A stretch of DNA of 64,000 nucleotides from Podospora pseudoanserina (taxonomy: Eukaryota; Ascomycota; Sordariomycetes; Sordariales; Podosporaceae). The position numbers and the translations under genes are program-made. The first letter of the stretch is position 1. Each line of letters begins with the position of its first letter. Under the pieces are notes generated by a model. The model saw only the letters and a list, made by a program, of their open reading frames with translations. It was not told the origin of the DNA and searched no databases. The DNA lies in contig NC_085921.1 of the NCBI RefSeq assembly GCF_035222485.1, positions 1,922,001 to 1,986,000 of the forward strand, in the 5' to 3' direction. Positions 57,197 to 64,000 of this stretch are shown one piece after another.

Positions 57197-59497
57197 ATGT
57201 CCGGCCACAGAGAGGGTCACGCCGGCCCAGAAACAAACGAATCAGACCCCGGCTTGGCGCCATCAGAATGTTTCGACTCCATGTTCGACTTTGAGCAGTG
57301 GGAGGCAGATCAAGAGGTTCGCTGGGAGTTGCATCAGGACCTTCAAGGCCTTTCAAGTCTCGCAAGTAGTGGCGACGAGGGTCTCAACATCACCTCGCTC
57401 ACACCTCAGTCTTCGTCCATCGATTTCGATTGGGAGGAACCCCTGCGAACTACTACGCCCGTGTCAACGATAGTTCCTACAACAGTGTCGGCCAACATCG
57501 AAAGTTTGTCATGCCTTGGCGTTCCATCATGGGACTTCGTTTCGACACCCGACCATAATTCTATCTCTTTGCCATCGACCCATCTTGTTGACTCCCCTGA
57601 CATAGCCTCTGGAACTGATGGGGCCGAAGTATACTTGAGGCAGCAGTCGCTCCCAAGCGGGTACTCAGGAGACTATAGCAACCAAACAACCGGGGATCAC
57701 AATGCCTTCTCCAAAGACCCGTCAGTGGAAAGACAGAGCGATGTTGGGGTTGGGGTTGGTTCTTATGTCATCCGACCCAAACAAAGCCTGCCACAATCGA
57801 AGAAACGTTCCCGGACAAAGTCATACCGCACTATCTCAACAAAGTCAACCCAGTTGACGACAGAGAATGTGACATACTATGACTGCTCCATAGCTTTTAG
57901 GAGCATCCTGCCCAGACTCGACCCTCAAGGGACACCTTGCAACCACACTGAACCAGACGCCCAAGCTTCCAGTTCGATGCCACGTAAAGCGAAGCGCAAG
58001 CCCAATACAGACGAAGACCGCAAGAAGATCAAGCTTGTGAGGAGGATGGGTGCATGCTTACGATGTAGGATCTTCAAAGAAGCCGTGAGTTGCACTATGA
58101 GTCGATAGCAGTTACGTGCTAACATCGGTGATAGTGTGATGAAAACGAGCCTTGCGGGCGATGTTTAATAGCTCTTGCCAACGCTAAAGTTTTTTCATTA
58201 CCATGTTATAGAGAGCCACTGGAAAACGTCATTGCATTTCGGGCTGGAAATTCCAGGGCCGGAAAAATTCGCTCGGAGCCAATATCTATTAGATGGGCCG
58301 GTGATGACATAAGTCCGAGAGTCGTAGCGCTGTCATATCCGTTCAAGAAACAGGGCGCTGGAGCAGGATTAACAGTCACCATTAAATGTCGCAAGTTCGT
58401 ACCTTACGAGTGGGATGTGATGGAAGAACCATGGTCTATTTCTCCAAAAAAGTCCATTCCTATGATATCAACACCATTTGCCTGTGTAAGTGCATTAGAG
58501 ATCCGGTTATTTGTCATCGCTGACTGACTGAAACTCCAGTACGATGAGGGTGCAAGCGTGGCTGCTGTTGCAAGGTACATTGAAGCCACCAAGGCAGCAC
58601 TCTTGGATGAGAGTCTCGACGGTATTTTGGACGACATGATTCGACTGAGTACTGCTGAAGCAACACGTTACTGCTTGAAATACAGGGTGAGCCCTTCCAG
58701 TGAGCTTCTCAGGAAACTGTGATCATCGGCTAATATTGGCGGTGACAGGACTCTGCTGTAGCAACTGCCATGAACATCCGCGCAGCCAGCTTTTTCTCTC
58801 GAACGAAAATGATCATGACTGAAAACAATGTGCTTGAATTGCCTTATTTTCATAATCCACATTTTCTACTCAACGGTGGCTACCCTGTACCATCAATGAT
58901 TGACTATCAGATGGATTACATGGCAATTACCTACATGCACGGACAGATGGAAGTCCTTGTAAAGCAGTTGAAGAAGCTAATTTTCACCAAAAACCAGCGT
59001 AAAAGCTGGTACGAGGTCTACTTGACAGTATTCGTGCTGCTTCAAAGTTTGGAGACAGTGCATGCTCGCCAAATAGACATCATTCGGCGGTATGAACCAG
59101 AGGTACGGACGAATCTTAGAAACCTTGCAGAAATCTCACTAATGGTGATGATCAGGGTGGTGAGGCATTGTCAAAAGCTCGAAATATTGGCACGAGAATG
59201 ATCGCTGAATGGAAATACTCTGCAAGAATCCTGATTTATCATTATCGAGCTGTTTTGAAAGGCATGGTACCATTCGCAGCCACCTGGAACGACAAACACG
59301 TGGCCGAGTTGCGCCACGACTGCGGCCTGGATGAGGAGGCGCTTCAATATGCTCGACAAATGTCGGGTTTCATCAGGACCCGATTCGACTCTCTCAGACG
59401 ATTGACCAAAGAGGGGCTCGATAACGATGCTGTAAGGCCGTTGGCGTGGATAGCACGACTTTATATCGACGATGAGGTTGACTCAGGCAAGAAGTAG
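57197..59497 (+). CDS. Zn2Cys6-type transcription regulator
   Basis: Five exons (57197-58084, 58135-58485, 58540-58686, 58749-59102, 59156-59497), all multiples of three, give 693 residues. The zinc cluster spans the first intron: CLRCRIFKEA then CDENEPCGRC, preceded by a basic region (RKAKRKPNTDEDRKKIK). Its position near residue 290 is unusual, since most fungal zinc clusters are N-terminal; here a long acidic/Ser-rich region precedes it and may activate transcription. The C-terminal half is helical (FVLLQSLETVHARQIDIIRR, RILIYHYRAVLKGM). It acts in the nucleus. It converges on the dioxygenase gene with only 242 bases between stops, which makes a shared pathway possible but not shown. Confidence 0.85.
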
Positions 59498-59739
59498 AAA
59501 GGGGCGTTCAATTTCAGCAAACACAGCTATAGTATACCTGTTGTTATCTCCTCCGAGCCAAGACATTGCAAAAACGAGTTTCAAGCTCCGCTTGCACCAG
59601 ACGAGTCTTTCGTTAAGGCGGCACTGGGAACCGGCAAAGAACCTTCGACAAACAAGCAAAATCCACCGTCAACCTTTCACTGGCCCAGACGGCACCATTG
59701 TTACACCAACACGCACGCGCTGCACAGCCACGCCAGAAC
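59498..59739. other. Short convergent spacer
   Basis: 242 bases between the regulator stop and the dioxygenase stop. Nothing is seen. Confidence 0.5.
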
Positions 59740-60969
59740 TCAGTCATGGTCCGGGTTAGCAGAAATGCCCATCTGCTTGATCCTCATGCCAGGAGCAACC
59801 TTGTCCATCTCATCCTTGGTCCAGTACGCCTTCTCAGCAGCACTCAGATCAAACGTCTCGTCCAACTTCCTCTGCAAGACAGGAGCGGACTCCCATCCCT
59901 TGTGGCTGTCATGTAGCCACAGGCGCATGATGTACCGCTGGTTCCACACATCATCCGGCGAGTCAACAAATCCAGCACGTGCATGGAGAACAGCAAAGTT
60001 ATTGATGAACAACAAATCTCCAGCCTCGGGAACAATCCGAAGGTTAACACGCGTAGCGGCCTCCTGGACCCGATTAAGAGCAGCAATCCTCTCGGGTGTA
60101 AGCTGTGGAGCATCAGGCGAGAAAGGGATGGCGGGATTCGCCCCCAAGAACGTAACAGCCATATTGATCTGAAGCTGGTTGTTGTGGAACCCAATCACGG
60201 GCCTGTTGAAGGTCCTAGTGATGGTTTGATTTGGGCCGGGGCGGTGGACGCGCTCCCAGTACCAATTCTCGGAGAGAATGCGCAAGACTTCGGGGTCTCG
60301 CTTCATGAGGTCGTTGTAGATTGAGGCAATGGGGGCGAGATACTGGTCTCCTCCTTCGAGGGGAGTGCTTTGGACGAAGAGAGAGACCATGTCACCGACG
60401 TCGATGTCGGTGTGAAATGTCATGGGCTTGGCGAGCTCGAGAGGACTAAGCTTTTGCGAGAGTTGGGCACGGGAGCGGTCACGGATGTGGTCTTGGGAAA
60501 AGTTTAGCTTTTGCTTTCAGTCTCTAAAGCAGGAAGTCTCACCAATGTTTCTTGCACGCTGATCAGCAATGTAGCTGGTGATGCCGGCGTAGAGGATCAC
60601 ACATTCCTCGTCTGTATAAGCCGAGGGGTTGATGCCACGGATACGGTGGAATCCTCGGCCGTTGTACACATGGTCCGTGACTTTCTGGAGCCGTTTGGCG
60701 AGTCCCTGAGAAAGAGGGAATGTGGTAGGGTCTGCATGGCCACGGGAAAGGCCCAGGGCTGGTGGGCAAGTGTCAGTTGATGACGTGGGCTGCATATGAG
60801 TGACACATGTGTTACCTTGGAAGTGTTTGATGGCAGAGTTGAGCTCCTCAATATCTTGGCTTGAGAGCTTGTCAGTGAAAACATCAGTGTTGGATTCAAA
60901 GTCGGCACCAGTCCATGCCAGGTCACCGGTGAGCTCTTTAGGCCAGTCGGCGGAGCTAGGGCAGTCCAT
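59740..60969 (-). CDS. TauD/TfdA-type Fe(II)/2-oxoglutarate dioxygenase
   Basis: Three exons (60969-60816, 60758-60543, 60491-59740) total 373 residues. The enzyme class oxidises a substrate with oxygen and 2-oxoglutarate using Fe(II). The HxD pair is in MTFHTDIDVGDM and the distal His in FAVLHARAGF; an Arg for 2-oxoglutarate follows in QRYIMRLWLHD. The N-terminal region WPKELTGDLAWTGADF and DPTTFPLSQGL matches fungal members, which often use taurine-like or other small acids; the substrate is not known. The second intron appears to end in AAG rather than CAG or TAG, which is rare; no nearby CAG restores the frame. A promoter lies between 60.97 and 61.1 kb. Confidence 0.87.
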
Positions 60970-62473
60970 TGTTCAGGATCTTGTCTGAGTCGTGCAATTT
61001 CTCCCTTGGAAGTTCAAGTATGATGAGATTGGAGAGAGAGTAGTGGGTACAGAACTTGATCTTCAAGACCCCGATTCTCACCGGGACTCATGTCTGCATA
61101 TATACCCTTCATCCATTGCATCCAGCTCATGAACGTGAATGCCCTCGATGCGGCTCAACTGCGTATTCCACCTATTCCACAAGGCTATGAGGCTCAAATC
61201 GAGGCTCTGAGCTAACTGCCGGGCCAAGAAGAAGCTTCAGGGGTGTAGCTTATGTGAACACATGCAGAGCGGTTGGGGTGGTGTGCTAACCGAGCGTGCT
61301 ATTTGTTGCCAGACCAAGAATGAAGCAGAAGTGCAACAATAAGTCTCTCACACTGTGCAGAGGTGATAAGCAGAGCCTCAAGCCATCGGGACACAGCATC
61401 CGAAACAGTCTAAGTTCGGGACGGAAGACTGTCAGCGTGACCACGGACTGAGCCGATTCCGCGTGGAGAGCCAATGATCGAGGGTTGTGATGAAGAAAAT
61501 GGGCTGTTGATATATGAAACCCCCACGATAACATTCGGGCTTGCATGGTAGGATACTATGTCACGGATCCAATGACTTCAGAGTGATAAACATTGGTAGG
61601 ATGGTGAGTAAACACGGGTTAGGTAATGACATTCTGGACCTTGTTTTCAATGAGGCTCTTCGCACGCGATAGCCCGTAATGATGAGTGGAAGGAGGGATA
61701 AACAAAATGAATGGAATCAGTTGAGTGCCCAAAGAAGGAAACTCGGCGAGATGGGAGTCGTTGACTTTTGCCACTGTGTTCACCGTCTGTGGTTGATCCA
61801 GCAAATGATTTCCTCGGCAGCCCCAATTGGTTGGTTTCCAATGATGCAAGACTCGAGACAAGATGATGAACTGCTCCTGATTCAACTCTGGACCAGTCAT
61901 ACAGGGCTAGCCGCCTTCACCATCCAGCAAATGGAACGGATGTTACCGTGTCTAGGCAGTTAGGTATCCAAGGACACCTCCACCAGCCGATAAACGTCGG
62001 CATACACCGGTCTAGAGTGCCATATCCCAGATTCTATGTACATGCTTCCCCCCCTAATTATGTTAAACCGACTGTGTCACACAGCTTCTGAGTAGCCATC
62101 AGGCCCTTAGAGCCGATCAGGTGTTAGGATCTGCTTCACTCGTTCACCCGAATAGGCAATCATTTCCAGAACTACAAAGACTTGGTAATTTTGTGACACA
62201 TATATTGTCTTTCAACGAGGATGGCATCTCCGGTTTCTGCTCTAGATAGCTTGTTATCACAGGCGTAAAGGCTTTCGTCAAATCATCAAACAGCCAAGCA
62301 TATGTGACTACGGATCGTGTAATTTTGACCGCATTCGGCCCTCAAGCGTAGCGGGACCGTCTATGTTTGGCTGAACAGCTTGACATAGGTATGACTAAAG
62401 GAATTTCAGGGCGTAGGCTCTCATCAAACTCGTCTTTCAATTCCGTTTCTTTTGCCTAGTTCTCGATGCTTAC
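60970..62473. other. Gene-poor stretch
   Basis: Only ORFs below 95 codons, none with a recognisable domain. AT-richer in parts. It holds the dioxygenase promoter on the left and the 3' end of the transporter gene on the right. Confidence 0.5.
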
Positions 62474-64000
62474 CTATATGTTCAGCCTCCTCACCAGCTC
62501 TATATCCGATTCCCGCCGCTGAAGCCCACTCCCACCCCTATCATATATGGACGTTGTCACTGGGCCGTACCCCTCCACTTTCTTCCGCAGAAAGCCGAGC
62601 CAGACGAAAGATAAAAGTATCAGTCCCACAGCGACAATAGCCATACCCAGTGACACACCCACAACCCCACCAAGTGGCATTTCTAACCTGAAGCCTACGA
62701 AGCTCAGACCAATGAGGAGACCTGAGAGAACGGTGAATATCAAGAGCATATAGATCGTGCTGGCAGTGGTGAGGGCTGTCATGAACTTTATGAGACGGTT
62801 GCCAACCCGCCCGATGGAAGGCCAGTTGATGCTGCGAGCGATCGTGCTCGGGATGGTGTGGGTGACAGCGGTCTGGACGGTGGAGAAGTATAGCGCAAGG
62901 TATGTGACAGCGGTGACGCCTATGGACACTCCCAGCCATCGTGGCCAGGTGTATTGGTCTTGAAATTCCTACCAAGATGTGTGAGTTATGAACAAGGGAA
63001 ATAAGTTAGGGCACTTACAATTACGTTCATCCCAAAAACAGCAGCAATGAAGCTCAGTGGTATAAAGAAGAAGGCCAGTTGTGTAAGCTTCGATATCGAC
63101 TCGGCTTGGGCGATGGCCCGCTGGCTCTCTAAAATGCTGAGGGTCGACATAAGCGCTTGAAAAGCCGTTTCGACTCTATTTCGAATCGCCTCGAGTTCAG
63201 CGTTGATCTGGTTGAGTCGCCATGCTATTACTTGCTCCGAGTCATCGCCGTACGGCGGGACCAACTGACGGGGCCTCTCCTTGGTGTGCTGCTCAAGTTT
63301 CTCCATCATATACCGGACAGAGACCCGAAGGTTGGCGAGGGTGTTCCGCCATCGACCAAGATAATCTCTCCACTGCGGCACCGAGGAGCGCAGCTGCTCG
63401 TCTTCGCCCAAATACAATTCGACCTCGTCCAACCCCCGACCCAGCTCGAACAGGATGGTTGGCATATCATCCACCACAAAACCAAGCATCGTTTGTATGA
63501 GCCAAGTATCGTTTTGTCTTCCTTGAAACGGACTCGGGGCATCTAGCGCCTTTTTGATACGGTCTAAGGCTGTCGTCTCGAGGATAAAACAGGGCTGATT
63601 CGGCAGAGGTTTTGAGCCTATGTCTCCAGACCACAAGTTGAGGTTCACCTGCCTGACTGTATGCATTCTTTGTGGATCGACCAGAAGGCACCCAACAAGT
63701 TGGCCATTCTCCCGTCTCGAGTAATGAAACGACATGCGCGTTGAGGCATGATGAAGAACAACACTCTCCATCCTCTGCGATGGGTGAAGCGGATGGTATG
63801 GTCTATATACCCCCTCCGGAAACGTTCCCCATCGACAATGGCTCTCGTATGTGGATTGGGGGTCGGCAGTTTGGTCTGTATCCCATGGCGTTCCCGCGCG
63901 AATCTTCTTCTCCATTTTCCAACCTTCAGACTTTTGCAGGGCTGGTTCTGACCAGCTGACAAAGAAACTACCGGTAGATCTGTCCTGGTGGAAGCCCATT
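62474..64000 (-). CDS. CorA-like Mg2+ transporter, cut by window edge
   Basis: Two exons are visible (64000-63019 and 62968-62474); the N-terminus lies beyond the window. The exon join places the pore motif FGMNVI just before EFQDQYTWPRW. The GMN tripeptide is the hallmark of CorA-type transporters and follows the first membrane helix (LTQLAFFFIPLSFIAAVFGMN). A helical cytosolic part rich in Leu/Glu/Arg precedes it (LIQTMLGFVVDDMPTILFELG). The second exon adds further helices (LGVSIGVTAVTYLALYF, TIYMLLIFTVLSGLLIG, LGMAIVAVGLILLSFVWLGF), more than the two usual for CorA, so this is a fungal divergent member. Substrate could be Mg2+ or another divalent ion. The Met near the edge is probably internal. 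Confidence 0.85.

Noticed and set aside
1-64000. CRISPR array, insertion sequence or attachment site
   Set aside because: No regularly spaced direct repeats with unique spacers, no transposase and no terminal inverted repeats were seen; the organism is a fungus.

Overview
The window is nuclear DNA of a filamentous ascomycete (Pezizomycotina, most likely a sordariomycete). The evidence is short introns of about 50-75 bases with GT..AG ends and CTAAC/CTGAC branch sites, GC-leaning third codon positions, and a typical gene set: a Zn2Cys6 regulator, a Git3-like receptor, an NLR-like hydrolase/NTPase/TPR protein, ankyrin proteins and a Ser/Thr-rich secreted wall protein. No bacterial, viral or transposon gene was recognised. 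I worked without searches, so names rest on visible motifs and family knowledge.

The most striking region is 1.8-4.9 kb. It has almost no credible long ORF, but the minus strand shows a chain of tiny exons (27-125 bases). Ten of the introns between them are nearly the same length (189-207 bases). Each of these ten holds a box C (RTGATGA) 38-57 bases after the 5' splice site and a box D (CTGA) 67-78 bases before the 3' splice site. This is the layout of intron-encoded box C/D snoRNAs in a largely non-coding host transcript. Two guides match rRNA segments I recognise: 18S TGGAATGAGTACA and a 25S/28S TTGATTTTC segment. The other guides are unassigned. Two neighbouring units (2521-2960) look like a tandem duplication whose guides have diverged.

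6.9-17 kb: ABCF ribosome-biogenesis ATPase (arb1) and the INO80 remodeller, both on plus. 17-25 kb, mostly minus: a lipid-droplet hydrolase, a small secreted protein, a seven-helix receptor with an apparent one-base frameshift, a short plus-strand Cys-rich ORF interrupted by an in-frame TGA, and a Gfo/Idh/MocA oxidoreductase. 25.5-37 kb: two adjacent paralogous unknown genes (one with a frame break), a mucin-like secreted protein, a Fe/Mn superoxide dismutase and a GIY-YIG protein.

37-54 kb: an NLR-like STAND protein (alpha/beta hydrolase, NB-ARC NTPase, TPR), a DUF6601-like membrane protein, a 1466-residue ankyrin protein with a Q/K-rich coil, and, divergently from it, a 1606-residue acidic repeat protein. 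54-64 kb: a GNAT acetyltransferase, a Zn2Cys6 regulator convergent with a TauD-type dioxygenase, and a CorA-like transporter cut by the right edge. Stretches without genes are listed.
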